Part shown: one piece after another, positions 26,644 to 34,260 of the stretch
How the letters are laid out: every line of letters starts with the position of its first letter
Numbering within the stretch: the stretch's first letter is position 1
DNA from: an uncultured bacterium
GTDB taxonomy: Bacteria; Sysuimicrobiota; Sysuimicrobiia; Sysuimicrobiales; Sysuimicrobiaceae
Length of the DNA: 64,000 bases
Direction of reading: 5' to 3'
NCBI GenBank assembly: GCA_938028835.1
Contig: CALIMJ010000008.1
Coordinates: 62,001 to 126,000 of the forward strand
Program-made: the position numbers and the translations under genes
Notes under the pieces: model-generated
Database searches by the model: none
Told to the model about the DNA's origin: nothing
Seen by the model: only the letters and a program-made list of their open reading frames with translations

Positions 26644-27311
26644 ACCCCGTGGTGACGGAAGCCCTGAGCCGGCGGTTCGGCGCGGTGGTGGCCCTGCGGG
26701 GGGTAGGGCTCCGGGTCCGGGAGGGCACGTGTCTGTTGCTGGTGGGCCCCAACGGGTCCGGCAAGACGACCCTGCTCCGGGTGCTGGCCACCGCCCTGCG
26801 CCCCACGGAGGGCCGGGCGTGGGTGGGGGGCTACGACGTGGTCTCGGAGGGCCACCGGGTACGGGAGGTGTGCGTGTACCTGGGGACGTCACCGGGCGTG
26901 TACGCAGGCCTCACCGGGTTCGAGAACTTATGCCTGGCCGCGGACCTGTGTGGTCGGCCGCGGCGGCAAGTTCCGGAGCTGCTGGCGTGGGCGGGGCTGG
27001 AACCGGTGGCCTACACGCTGACAGGTACCTACAGCCTCGGCATGCGCCGGCGGCTGGCCCTGGCACGGGTGCGCTTGCAGGAGCCCCGGGTGCTGCTTTT
27101 GGACGAGCCCTTCGTCGGCCTGGACGAGGACGGGGCCCGGCTGGTGAGCGAGCTGGTGGCGGGAGTCAAAGACCGGGGAGGCGCGGTGGTACTGGCTACC
27201 CACGACCACCACCGCGCGCGGGCCCTGTGCGACGCGGTAGCAGAGCTGGACTCCGGCAGGCTGCTGAGCTACGGCCCCGCGGGGCTTGCCGGGGCGGTGA
27301 ACCGGGGATGA
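26631..27311 (+). CDS. ccmA: Haem exporter ATP-binding protein CcmA
   Basis: A 226-residue ABC ATPase with Walker A GPNGSGKTT, a slightly degenerate signature TYSLGMRRRLALARV, Walker B LLLDEPFVGLD and the ATHD switch. With CcmB and CcmC it releases haem-loaded CcmE outside the membrane. GTG 26631 follows GGAGGGGGTAGG and overlaps the previous gene. The ccmB ATG overlaps its stop. Confidence 0.85.
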   Translation: MRPLDPVVTEALSRRFGAVVALRGVGLRVREGTCLLLVGPNGSGKTTLLRVLATALRPTEGRAWVGGYDVVSEGHRVREVCVYLGTSPGVYAGLTGFENLCLAADLCGRPRRQVPELLAWAGLEPVAYTLTGTYSLGMRRRLALARVRLQEPRVLLLDEPFVGLDEDGARLVSELVAGVKDRGGAVVLATHDHHRARALCDAVAELDSGRLLSYGPAGLAGAVNRG

Positions 27312-27961
27312 GGGCGTGGCGGCGGGTGGTAGCCGTGGCCCGCAAGGACCTGCTCCTGGAGTGGCGCGGCCGCGACGCCCTAATCCCCGCGGGCAGCTTC
27401 GGCCTGGCGGTCCTGCTGGTGCTGGGGTTGGTATCGGGGGGCGGGTGGGAAGCTGCACCCCCCGCGCTGTGGGTGTCGCTTCTCCTGGCGGCCGTGGTGG
27501 CCGCAGGACGGGGTGCGGATCGGGAAGGGGAGGAGGGAACCCTGGAGGCACTGCTCCTGTACCCCGGGAGCCGCGAGGATCTGTTCTGGGGAAGGTGGTT
27601 GGCCGTCTGCGTGCTGCTGCTGCTCCTGGGCGCGGGGCTGTGGGGCGTGCAGGTCCTGCTGTTCAACGCGCCGACGCGCGGGGTGGGTGTGCTGGTGCTG
27701 GCGGGCTTGCTGTCCGCGTTCGGGCTCGCCGCGGTGGGCACGTTGTTGGCCGCGCTGCTGACCCACGTGCGGGCCGGGCCGCTGCTGATGCCCCTTTTGT
27801 TCCTGCCCGCCACGGTCCCCGTGTTGCTGGCGGGGGTGCGGCTTTCGGAGGCGGCGGCCTCCGGCGCGCCCGCGGGCCCGTGGTGGGGAGTCCTGGCGGT
27901 GTTCGACCTCCTGTTCCTCCTGGTGGGCCCGGCGTTGTTCGAGGTGGTGGTGGAGGCGTAG
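27308..27961 (+). CDS. ccmB: Haem exporter permease CcmB
   Basis: A 217-residue six-helix membrane protein. The N-terminal VARKDLLLEWRGRDAL and the DREGEEGTLEALLLYPGSRE loop are CcmB hallmarks. It forms the membrane part of the CcmA-dependent release step for holo-CcmE. Confidence 0.9.
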   Translation: MRAWRRVVAVARKDLLLEWRGRDALIPAGSFGLAVLLVLGLVSGGGWEAAPPALWVSLLLAAVVAAGRGADREGEEGTLEALLLYPGSREDLFWGRWLAVCVLLLLLGAGLWGVQVLLFNAPTRGVGVLVLAGLLSAFGLAAVGTLLAALLTHVRAGPLLMPLLFLPATVPVLLAGVRLSEAAASGAPAGPWWGVLAVFDLLFLLVGPALFEVVVEA

Positions 27962-27964
27962 GTT

Positions 27965-28603
27965 TTGCGGCCGTTTGCGGTGGGAGCGACTGCGGCGCTG
28001 CTGAGCGTGGGCCTGTTCCTGGCCCTTTGGGTGTCGCCCCCTGACAGCTACCAGGGGGAGTACGTGCGGATCCTGTACGTACACGTGCCGGCCGCCCTGG
28101 CGGCCTACGGGGCAGCCGCGGTGGCCTGCGGGGCCAGTGCCCTGTACCTGTGGCGGCGGGATTTGCGGTGGGACTTCGTCGGGCGCGCGGGCGCGGAGCT
28201 GGCCGCCCTGTTCTCCGGGCTGACCCTCCTCACCGGGATGCTCTGGGGAAAGCCGGTGTGGGGTGTGTGGTGGGCGTGGGACGCCCGGCTGGTCACCACC
28301 GCGGTGCTGTTCTTGCTGTACGTGGGCTGCCTGCTGGTGCGAGATCTGGCGGACGACCCCGAGCGGGGCCGGAGGCTGTCGGCGGCGGTGGCGGTGCTGG
28401 CCTTCCTGGACGTGCCCGTGGTTCACTACTCGGTGGTGTGGTTTCGCACCTTGCACCAGGGCCCGTCCATCAGCCTCCAGGGTGTGAAGCTGGCGCCGGA
28501 GTTCCTCCTGCCGCTGGCGGTGAACACCCTGGCCTACCTGGCCCTGCTGGGTGTGCTGCTGGCCGAGCGCGCGCGCCTGGCGAGTCTGGAGGTGGAACGT
28601 TGA
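27965..28603 (+). CDS. ccmC: Cytochrome c maturation protein CcmC
   Basis: A 212-residue haem-handling protein with six predicted helices. The tryptophan-rich KPVWGVWWAWDARL motif and the flanking histidines in YVHVPAA and LHQGPS, which hold haem for transfer to CcmE, are present. The TTG start at 27965 follows the ccmB stop by three bases. Confidence 0.93.
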   Translation: MRPFAVGATAALLSVGLFLALWVSPPDSYQGEYVRILYVHVPAALAAYGAAAVACGASALYLWRRDLRWDFVGRAGAELAALFSGLTLLTGMLWGKPVWGVWWAWDARLVTTAVLFLLYVGCLLVRDLADDPERGRRLSAAVAVLAFLDVPVVHYSVVWFRTLHQGPSISLQGVKLAPEFLLPLAVNTLAYLALLGVLLAERARLASLEVER

Positions 28604-28728
28604 GCCCCTGGGCGTGGGTGCTGGCCGCATACGGCTGCGCCGCCCTGCTGGTGGGCGGCTACGTGTGGCGTCTGTGGTGCCGCTACCGGCACGTATCCCG
28701 GGTCAGGCTGGGAGAGGCAGACGGGTGA
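28600..28728 (+). CDS. ccmD: CcmD-like small membrane protein
   Basis: A 42-residue peptide with one membrane helix (about residues 4-26) and a basic cytoplasmic tail, starting with TTG in a TTGA overlap with ccmC and ending in a GTGA overlap with ccmE. Position, size and topology match CcmD, which helps release haem-loaded CcmE. Sequence alone would not identify it. Confidence 0.75.
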   Translation: MSPWAWVLAAYGCAALLVGGYVWRLWCRYRHVSRVRLGEADG

Positions 28729-29135
28729 AGCGGGTACGCTTGGCGGCTGCGGTGCTGGTGGTGGTAGGTTCCCTGGGCTACGTGGTGGCCGGCGGGCTCC
28801 GGGAAGCGGTGGTGTACTACGTGACGCCCACGGAGCTGCAGTCCAGGCCCCTGGACCCCCGCAGGCCGGTGCGGGTCGGCGGACAGGTGGTCCCGGGCTC
28901 GCTGCGCCGGGAGGGCGGCGTGCTGCGCTTCGTGCTGTCCGACGGGCAGGCCCAGGTGGCGGTGCGGTTCGCGGGCAGCGTGGAGGGGCTGCTGGTGGAG
29001 GGTCAGGGCGCGGTAGTGGAAGGCCGGCTGGGGCCGGACGGAGCCCTGGACGCCCGCAGCGTAGTGGTCAAGCACTCGGAGGAGTACACGCCGCCCCGGT
29101 CTCCGTTGCCGCCCGCGGAGCGGAGCGCGCCCTGA
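28725..29135 (+). CDS. ccmE: Haem chaperone CcmE
   Basis: A 136-residue periplasm-facing haem carrier with an N-terminal anchor (about residues 5-24) and the OB-fold body (PVRVGGQVVPGSLRREG). The covalent haem histidine is in KHSEEY, the HxxxY form of the family. It would deliver haem to a CcmF-type synthetase; ccmF, ccmG and ccmH are not in the window. Confidence 0.94.
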   Translation: MKRVRLAAAVLVVVGSLGYVVAGGLREAVVYYVTPTELQSRPLDPRRPVRVGGQVVPGSLRREGGVLRFVLSDGQAQVAVRFAGSVEGLLVEGQGAVVEGRLGPDGALDARSVVVKHSEEYTPPRSPLPPAERSAP

Positions 29136-29169
29136 AGCAGCGGGGCTGCGTGACCGGACGCGCTTGACG

Positions 29170-29200
29170 GGCCACGATGGGGGCACGGAAAATCGTGGCC
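29170..29200. repeat. 9-base perfect inverted repeat upstream of the respiratory cluster
   Basis: GGCCACGAT (29170-29178) and ATCGTGGCC (29192-29200) flank a 13-base loop. It lies between ccmE and the dihaem cytochrome gene and may be an operator, an attenuator or part of a terminator; there is no T-run directly after it. Confidence 0.5.
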
Positions 29201-29211
29201 GGACCTTCACG

Positions 29212-29236
29212 GAGGGGGCCGACAGGCCCTCTTTGT
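29212..29236 (+). terminator. Weak terminator-like hairpin
   Basis: GAGGG and GGCCCTC segments form a G/C-rich stem (29212-29220 with 29225-29231, two-base bulge) with a four-base GACA loop, followed by TTTGT. The U-tract is short, so termination or attenuation between ccm and the respiratory genes is only possible, not shown. Confidence 0.35.
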
Positions 29237-29308
29237 GTGCGGGCTCGAAGAGGAGTCCGGGCACCGGAAGTCAAAAAGACACGCCAGCTCCTTCGGTTGG
29301 GAGGCAGG

Positions 29309-30211
29309 TTGCGCCGACGTGAAGCCGGGCTTCTGTGCGGTCGACGGCCCCATGTGGGGGGCTCCGGCGGGTGGCTGTTGCTGCTGGCGGTCCTCAGCCT
29401 TGCGGGCTGCCAGCCCTACGTCCAGGTGAGCACCGCCGCCCGGGAGGCCTACGAGCCCCTCGAAGGGTTCGTGGTGCGCATGAACTTCATGCCCCGCAAG
29501 CCCAGTGCGGATGAGGGACGCAAGATCTACGAGGCCCGCTGCGCGGTCTGCCACGGGCCCGAGGGCCGTGGGGACGGTCCCATGGCGGAGCAGCTGACGG
29601 CTCCAGAGAAGAACCCATACACGGACTTTTTGAGCGTGTTCCGCATCCACCCCAAGACCGAGCCGCTGCCGAGTCGGCCCGCCCGGTTCGACAACCTGGA
29701 CCAGATGCGGCTGAACGCACCCTTCGCGATGTTCGAGACCATCGCCCGGGGCCGTCCCCACACCGCCATGCCCGGCTTCCAGCATCCCGCGTACGGTGCG
29801 GTGGACGGGGGGAAGCCGTATCTGTCGGACCAGGAGATCTGGGACGTACTGTTCTGGGAGTGGAGCCGGACCACGAGCCGCGACCGGCTGGCCCAGGGAA
29901 GGCGGATCTACAACCAGCTGTGCGCCAGCTGTCACGGGGTGGCGGGGGACGGGAACGGTCCCGAGGCCGCCCGGATCCGCGAGCAGGTGTGGACGTGGGC
30001 GCGGGGCGTGGGGCCGGGGATCTTCACGGATCGCGACTGGATGGCCTACCGAAACCCCACGGAGCTGTACCAGAGGATCGCGGAGGGAGTGCACCGGCGC
30101 GGGCTGGAGCTCATGCCCGCCTACGCGGGCAAGCTCTCTGCGGACCAGATCTGGACCGTGGTAGAGTACCTGTGGACGTTCGTGTACACGCCGCCGCAGG
30201 ACCTGCGCTAG
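29309..30211 (+). CDS. Dihaem cytochrome c lipoprotein
   Basis: An exported protein of about 300 residues with lipobox LSLAGC (C34) after a hydrophobic segment. It has two class I cytochrome c domains: CAVCHGPEGRGDGP in the first and CASCHGVAGDGNGP in the second, each with a later Met-containing segment (TAMPGFQ, ELMPAYAG) as likely axial ligand. TTG 29309 with GGGAGG is preferred; starts further upstream add an unlikely basic leader. It lies 28 bases before the Rieske gene and is the likely electron acceptor of that complex. Confidence 0.85.
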   Translation: MRRREAGLLCGRRPHVGGSGGWLLLLAVLSLAGCQPYVQVSTAAREAYEPLEGFVVRMNFMPRKPSADEGRKIYEARCAVCHGPEGRGDGPMAEQLTAPEKNPYTDFLSVFRIHPKTEPLPSRPARFDNLDQMRLNAPFAMFETIARGRPHTAMPGFQHPAYGAVDGGKPYLSDQEIWDVLFWEWSRTTSRDRLAQGRRIYNQLCASCHGVAGDGNGPEAARIREQVWTWARGVGPGIFTDRDWMAYRNPTELYQRIAEGVHRRGLELMPAYAGKLSADQIWTVVEYLWTFVYTPPQDLR

Positions 30212-30239
30212 CTGTAGGTGCGGCAACGGAGGCGGGGCA

Positions 30240-30884
30240 GTGAACCGTCGGACGTTCCTCAAGGCGCTGAGTGCGGTGCCGGTGCTGGGAGCTCTGGGCG
30301 CGTTCCTGGCGCCGGTGTTGCGGTACCTGAAACCGAACCTGGAGCCGGGGTTGGGCGTTCCCCAGGGGAAGATACCCCCGGACCTCGCGGAGGGAGACCT
30401 CCCCAAGGGGGAGCCGCTCGCGATCGCCACCCTGGAGGAGTTGCGGGAGCCCTGGTCCAGCAAGTTCTTCGTGTTCACCCAGAAGTACCCACAGTACACG
30501 CCGGAGCTGGCCAAGGCGGCCACGGTGCCAGGAGTGGCCATCAAGCTCCCGTGGAAGCTGGCGTTTCCGGGCTACAAGTCGGGGAAGGAGCCCACGGACA
30601 TCGTGATCTTCTCCCGCATCTGCCCGCACCTGGGCTGCATCTTCAACTACGTGCCGAACTGGCGGGAGGTGACGGCAGGCTACGGCGGGTACATGCCGCC
30701 CGAGGAGCGCCGCCACGGTCTCATGGCCTGCCCCTGCCACCTGTCCATCTACGACCCTGCAGACCGCGAGCAACCCGGCCGAGTGCTCTCGGGACCCGCG
30801 CCCCGGCCGCCCCGCTACTTCAGCTACGAGATTCGCGACGGGGTCATCGTGGTGACCGGCGCTGAGCCCGGCGGGATTGCCTAG
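30240..30884 (+). CDS. Rieske iron-sulfur protein with Tat-type signal
   Basis: A 214-residue [2Fe-2S] subunit of a quinol:cytochrome c oxidoreductase. NRRTFLKAL followed by a hydrophobic helix is a Tat signal anchor. Cluster box I is C128-P-H130-L-G-C133 and box II C164-P-C166-H167; C133 and C166 should form the family's disulfide. In box II the usual glycine after the histidine is leucine (CPCHLS). An insertion of about 20 residues lies between the boxes. GTG 30240 starts the gene; cytochrome b follows after 12 bases. Confidence 0.93.
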   Translation: MNRRTFLKALSAVPVLGALGAFLAPVLRYLKPNLEPGLGVPQGKIPPDLAEGDLPKGEPLAIATLEELREPWSSKFFVFTQKYPQYTPELAKAATVPGVAIKLPWKLAFPGYKSGKEPTDIVIFSRICPHLGCIFNYVPNWREVTAGYGGYMPPEERRHGLMACPCHLSIYDPADREQPGRVLSGPAPRPPRYFSYEIRDGVIVVTGAEPGGIA

Positions 30885-30896
30885 GGAGCCGGAGCG

Positions 30897-32045
30897 ATGT
30901 GGGACCGGCTGCGGGAGTGGTTCCGGGAGCGCAAGGAGAAGCTGGACCTGTTCGACGAGACCCAGGTCGACCGCCAGGACAATCCCCTCTACCTCCTCGG
31001 CCAGATCGTGTACTTCTCGTGGATCGCGGTGGTGGTGAGCGGGATCCTCCTCATGATCTGGTACGAGCCCACCACCCACGGCGCCTACAACTCCATCCTC
31101 CGCATCCAGCACGAGGTCCCCTTGGGCTGGCTCATCCGCGGGGTGCACAAGTACGGCGCGGACATGCTGATCCTCGCCATCACCCTACGCATCTACCGGA
31201 TGTACTTCCTGGGCGAGTACAAGCGGCCCAACGAGCTGTCGTGGATGATCCTGTTCGGTTCCCTGGTGCTGGCCATGATCTCCGGCCTCACGGGGTACCT
31301 GCTGATCTGGAACCAGCGGGCCTTCTGGGCGGCCAAGGTGGTCCTCACGGTGGCCGTGTACCTGGACGAGCTGCCCCTCATCGGACAGACGCGGTTCGGC
31401 AGTGCCATCGCCTTCGCCTTCCTGGGAGGGCCCGCGGAAGGGCAGGGCACCCTCACGCGCTTCTACGCCATCCACTTCGGCATCTCGGCCCTGCTGCTCG
31501 TGGCCGCGGAGATCTACTTCTACTTCACCCGGCGACGCCGGTTCGTGCTATCCCCCACAGCCCTGGTGATCCTCACCCTGATGCTGGTGGTGACCAGCTA
31601 CGTGTTCCCCGCGGAGATGGGACGCCGGGCGGACCCGAACCGGACGCCGCTGCCCATCCTGTCCGACTGGTACTTCCTGGCCCTGTACCAGTACGTGAAG
31701 TACACCCCGCCCCTGTGGGCTGGACTGGGCCCGGGTCTGCTGATCGCGTACGGGATGTTGGTGCCCTTCCTGGACCGCAGCAAGGGTCGCAGGCCCTCGG
31801 AGCGCCCCTTCTTCACCGTGGTGGGGGTCATGGCCCTCGTCTACTTCCTGGTGTTCACCGCCCTGATCATGTTCAACATCGCGGTGATCGGCCGGGACCC
31901 GCACGTGGTCCTGCTGGTCACCGCCGCCACCCTGAGCGTGGGCCTGGGGTTGGAGTTCCGGTACCGGCGGCGGAAGAAGCTAGAAGAGGCTGCCGCGCCG
32001 TCCCCGGCGCCGCGGGCGGCGCCGGCCCGCGCGACGGCGGGGTGA
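30897..32045 (+). CDS. Cytochrome b (b6/subunit-IV fused type) lacking haem bH histidines
   Basis: A 382-residue membrane protein combining the b6-like N-terminal four helices and subunit-IV-like C-terminal helices. In helix B H84 is present but the position 14 residues later is R98; in helix D H193 is present but the equivalent positions are Y207 and F208. The pair retained (84/193) corresponds to haem bL on the positive side; both bH ligands are missing. The Qo motif is S256-D-W-Y rather than PEWY. GLTGYLLIWNQ is the usual helix C motif. The last 40 residues are a basic then Ala/Pro-rich tail. It would partner the Rieske protein upstream. Confidence 0.88.
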   Translation: MWDRLREWFRERKEKLDLFDETQVDRQDNPLYLLGQIVYFSWIAVVVSGILLMIWYEPTTHGAYNSILRIQHEVPLGWLIRGVHKYGADMLILAITLRIYRMYFLGEYKRPNELSWMILFGSLVLAMISGLTGYLLIWNQRAFWAAKVVLTVAVYLDELPLIGQTRFGSAIAFAFLGGPAEGQGTLTRFYAIHFGISALLLVAAEIYFYFTRRRRFVLSPTALVILTLMLVVTSYVFPAEMGRRADPNRTPLPILSDWYFLALYQYVKYTPPLWAGLGPGLLIAYGMLVPFLDRSKGRRPSERPFFTVVGVMALVYFLVFTALIMFNIAVIGRDPHVVLLVTAATLSVGLGLEFRYRRRKKLEEAAAPSPAPRAAPARATAG

Positions 32046-32049
32046 GGCG

Positions 32050-32313
32050 GTGGAGGCGGTCCGGTTCGGGGTAGCTTTCGGCCTGGCGGTGGCAGGCCTG
32101 CACGGGACCTGGCAGGCGGCGCGCCTGGCCTGGGGGCAACCCCAGCCGGAGCGGTGGCTTGTGGCGGCCGGGTGGCTGGCGGTGCTGGTGGCCTCGGCCG
32201 CGTGGGCGGGTTACGTGCTGTACGCCGCGGACCGACGGGCGGGCCGGGTCCGCCGGCGGGTAGGGGTGTACGAGCGCTGGCTGGCTTTCCAGAGAGGCGG
32301 GAGGTGGCCGTGA
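32050..32313 (+). CDS. Small two-helix membrane protein of the cytochrome b cluster
   Basis: An 87-residue protein starting with GTG four bases after the cytochrome b stop. Two hydrophobic helices (about 6-25 and 38-58) are followed by a basic tail (DRRAGRVRRRVGVYERW). No family recognised. Its position between the two cytochrome b genes suggests an accessory subunit. Confidence 0.65.
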   Translation: MEAVRFGVAFGLAVAGLHGTWQAARLAWGQPQPERWLVAAGWLAVLVASAAWAGYVLYAADRRAGRVRRRVGVYERWLAFQRGGRWP

Positions 32314-32513
32314 GGGAGGGAGACCGAGGCGGCTGGTACCTGGCCCTGGCGGGGTTCCTGGCAGCGCTGGCCCTGGTCTGCGTGGGTCTGATGGTGTACG
32401 GGGAGTGGTTCGACCGACACCTGGTGGCCTCCGGGGCCATGGGCGTGCTGCTGGTGCTGTACGCGGCCATCGTGGTGCTGTTCCGCAAGGCGCACCTGAC
32501 CGCGGAGGACTAG
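32310..32513 (+). CDS. Second small two-helix membrane protein of the cytochrome b cluster
   Basis: A 67-residue protein with GTG at 32310 overlapping the previous stop and GGGAGG five bases before. Helices at about 9-29 and 39-59 flank the EWFDRHL loop. No family recognised; it is one base from the next gene and almost certainly part of the same complex or operon. Confidence 0.65.
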   Translation: MREGDRGGWYLALAGFLAALALVCVGLMVYGEWFDRHLVASGAMGVLLVLYAAIVVLFRKAHLTAED

Positions 32514-32514
32514 G

Positions 32515-33690
32515 GTGTACCGGCGGTCGTTGCTGAGCCTGCAGAGTGCCACCCTGCGGCTGGACACGTGGATCAACCGCGTCCTTCCGCAGGACTTCAA
32601 CCCCCTCTACTACACGGGCGGGCTCGCGAACCTGTTCCTCACCCTCCTGGTGGTGTCGGGGATCCTCATCTTCCTGTACTACGAGCCGAGCCTGGAAGGC
32701 GCCTACGCCTCCGTGGAGTTCCTCACCCGGGACGTGCCGTACGGGGTCGTGTTCCGCGGGATCCACCGCTACGCCGCGGACGCGTACCTGGTGGCCATCC
32801 TCCTGCACCTGTTCCGGAACTGGTTCACCGACCGGTACCGGGAGGCCCGGGACAGCCAGTGGCTTTCGGGGATGTTCCTGCTGGTGGTCTCGGGCTTTGC
32901 GGGCTTCACCGGCTACCTGCTGGTCTGGGACGAACGGTCGCAGTTGCTGGCGAGCCTGACGGTCCAGGCCCTGCGGTCCGTTCCCCTGGTGGGAGACTGG
33001 CTCGCCCGGGTGTTCCTGGGCGGCCCGGGTGTGAACGACACCACCCTGCCGCGGTTCCTCTTCCTCCACGTGGGGCCCGCCATGACCCTGTACGTGCTCC
33101 TCTGGTGGCACTACGTGCGCCTCCGCCACCCCAAGATCTGGCCCCCCTCGGTGTGGGTGCTCTTCAGCCTGGGCCTTCTGTTTATCCTCGCCTCCGCCCT
33201 GCCCGCCACCAGCGGGCGCCCCGCACAGCCGGGCGCTTCCCCGGAGGGGTTTGCGGTGGACTGGTTCTTCCTGTGGCCGTACGTGCTGGCCCGCTGGATG
33301 GCGCCCGGTTGGGCCCTGGCCCTGGTGGTGGCCCTGGTGGCGTCCGGCATGGTGGTCCCCTACACCCTGCGGGAGACCCCGGAACAGCGGGGCGTGCGGG
33401 CGCTGGGCCAGGCGGTGGTGGTGGAGGAGAACTGCACGGGCTGCGAGCTGTGCTACTACGACTGCCCGTACAACGCGATCTATATGGTGCCGAGCCCGTA
33501 CCCCGGCAAGAGCCGGGCCGCGGCCAACCGCAAGCTGCTGGCGGTGGTGGTGGACTCCCGGTGCGTGGAGTGCGGGATCTGTATCGGCGCCTGCCCCTTC
33601 GAGGCCCTGGAGTTGCCGAGGATGCTGGACAAGGACGTGCAGCAGCGTATCCAGCGGGGCGCGCGGGCCACAGCCCCGGTGAGTTCCTGA
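32515..33690 (+). CDS. Cytochrome b fused to a 2x[4Fe-4S] ferredoxin domain
   Basis: A 391-residue fusion. The membrane part has a complete haem set: H84 and H98 in helix B, H185 and H199 in helix D; FTGYLLVWDE is helix C. The subunit-IV-like part is short, with V248-D-W-F instead of PEWY. After the last helix, residues 301-365 form a bacterial ferredoxin domain with C307, C310, C313, C317 and C350, C353, C356, C360, each last Cys followed by Pro. This should place two low-potential clusters on the cytoplasmic side next to haem bH. An MvhD-like gene follows directly. Confidence 0.9.
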   Translation: MYRRSLLSLQSATLRLDTWINRVLPQDFNPLYYTGGLANLFLTLLVVSGILIFLYYEPSLEGAYASVEFLTRDVPYGVVFRGIHRYAADAYLVAILLHLFRNWFTDRYREARDSQWLSGMFLLVVSGFAGFTGYLLVWDERSQLLASLTVQALRSVPLVGDWLARVFLGGPGVNDTTLPRFLFLHVGPAMTLYVLLWWHYVRLRHPKIWPPSVWVLFSLGLLFILASALPATSGRPAQPGASPEGFAVDWFFLWPYVLARWMAPGWALALVVALVASGMVVPYTLRETPEQRGVRALGQAVVVEENCTGCELCYYDCPYNAIYMVPSPYPGKSRAAANRKLLAVVVDSRCVECGICIGACPFEALELPRMLDKDVQQRIQRGARATAPVSS

Positions 33691-33700
33691 GGCGAGAGCC

Positions 33701-34132
33701 ATGGCGACGGTACCGGATCGGACCCCGCAGGCGCAGGAGGGAGCCCCCCGGGTGGTAGGGTTCCTGTGCGACTGGGCGGTACGCAGCGAGGGACTTCTAA
33801 ACGCCGACGACACCCTGGTGGGTATGCCGCACGTCACGGTGATCCGGGTCCCCTGCTCAGGGTTCGTCAAGCCCGGGTGGCTGGAGCTGGCCCTGCGCAG
33901 CGGCGCCGCGGGCGCCTTCGTGTGCGGTTGTCCCATGGGGGACTGCCTGAACCGGGAGGGCAACTGGATCATGGAGGATCGCATCGACCAGCTGCGGAAG
34001 CGGTTGAGCCGGCAGAAAGTGGACCCTGAGCGGGTGGCGTTCTTCGCGTTCGGCCTGCACGAGCGGGAGGCCTTCCTTCGCGCGGTGGCGGAGTTCGTGG
34101 ACCGGGTGCGCGGATCCGGGGGGAAGCGGTGA
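33701..34132 (+). CDS. MvhD-like (hydrogenase delta-subunit-type) iron-sulfur protein
   Basis: A 143-residue cytoplasmic protein of the MvhD family, which in methanogens passes electrons between a hydrogenase and heterodisulfide reductase through a [2Fe-2S] cluster. VGFLCDW (C23), RVPCSG (C52) and CGCPMGDC (C75, C77, C82) reproduce the family's cysteine pattern, except that the second Cys of CNWC is Ala. It lies 10 bases after the cytochrome b-ferredoxin gene and is its likely electron partner. No hydrogenase or HdrA gene is in the window. Confidence 0.85.
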   Translation: MATVPDRTPQAQEGAPRVVGFLCDWAVRSEGLLNADDTLVGMPHVTVIRVPCSGFVKPGWLELALRSGAAGAFVCGCPMGDCLNREGNWIMEDRIDQLRKRLSRQKVDPERVAFFAFGLHEREAFLRAVAEFVDRVRGSGGKR

Positions 34133-34245
34133 CGCGGTTGGGCCCGAAGCGGTGGAAGACGTACCTGTGGTACGCCCTGTTCTACCTGCTGTTCTTCGCT
34201 CTGTTGCTGTTCGTGGCGGCCTTCGGTCTGGTGGCGGAGGCGTAG
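34129..34245 (+). CDS. 38-residue single-helix membrane peptide
   Basis: A tiny gene with a GTGA overlap to the MvhD-like gene: a basic N-terminus (RLGPKRWKTYLWYA) and one hydrophobic helix (about 13-33) with an acidic end. Size and place just before a CcoN-like gene recall small oxidase subunits such as CcoQ, but the sequence does not confirm this. Confidence 0.55.
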   Translation: MTRLGPKRWKTYLWYALFYLLFFALLLFVAAFGLVAEA

Positions 34246-34260
34246 CGGAAGGGACGCGGT

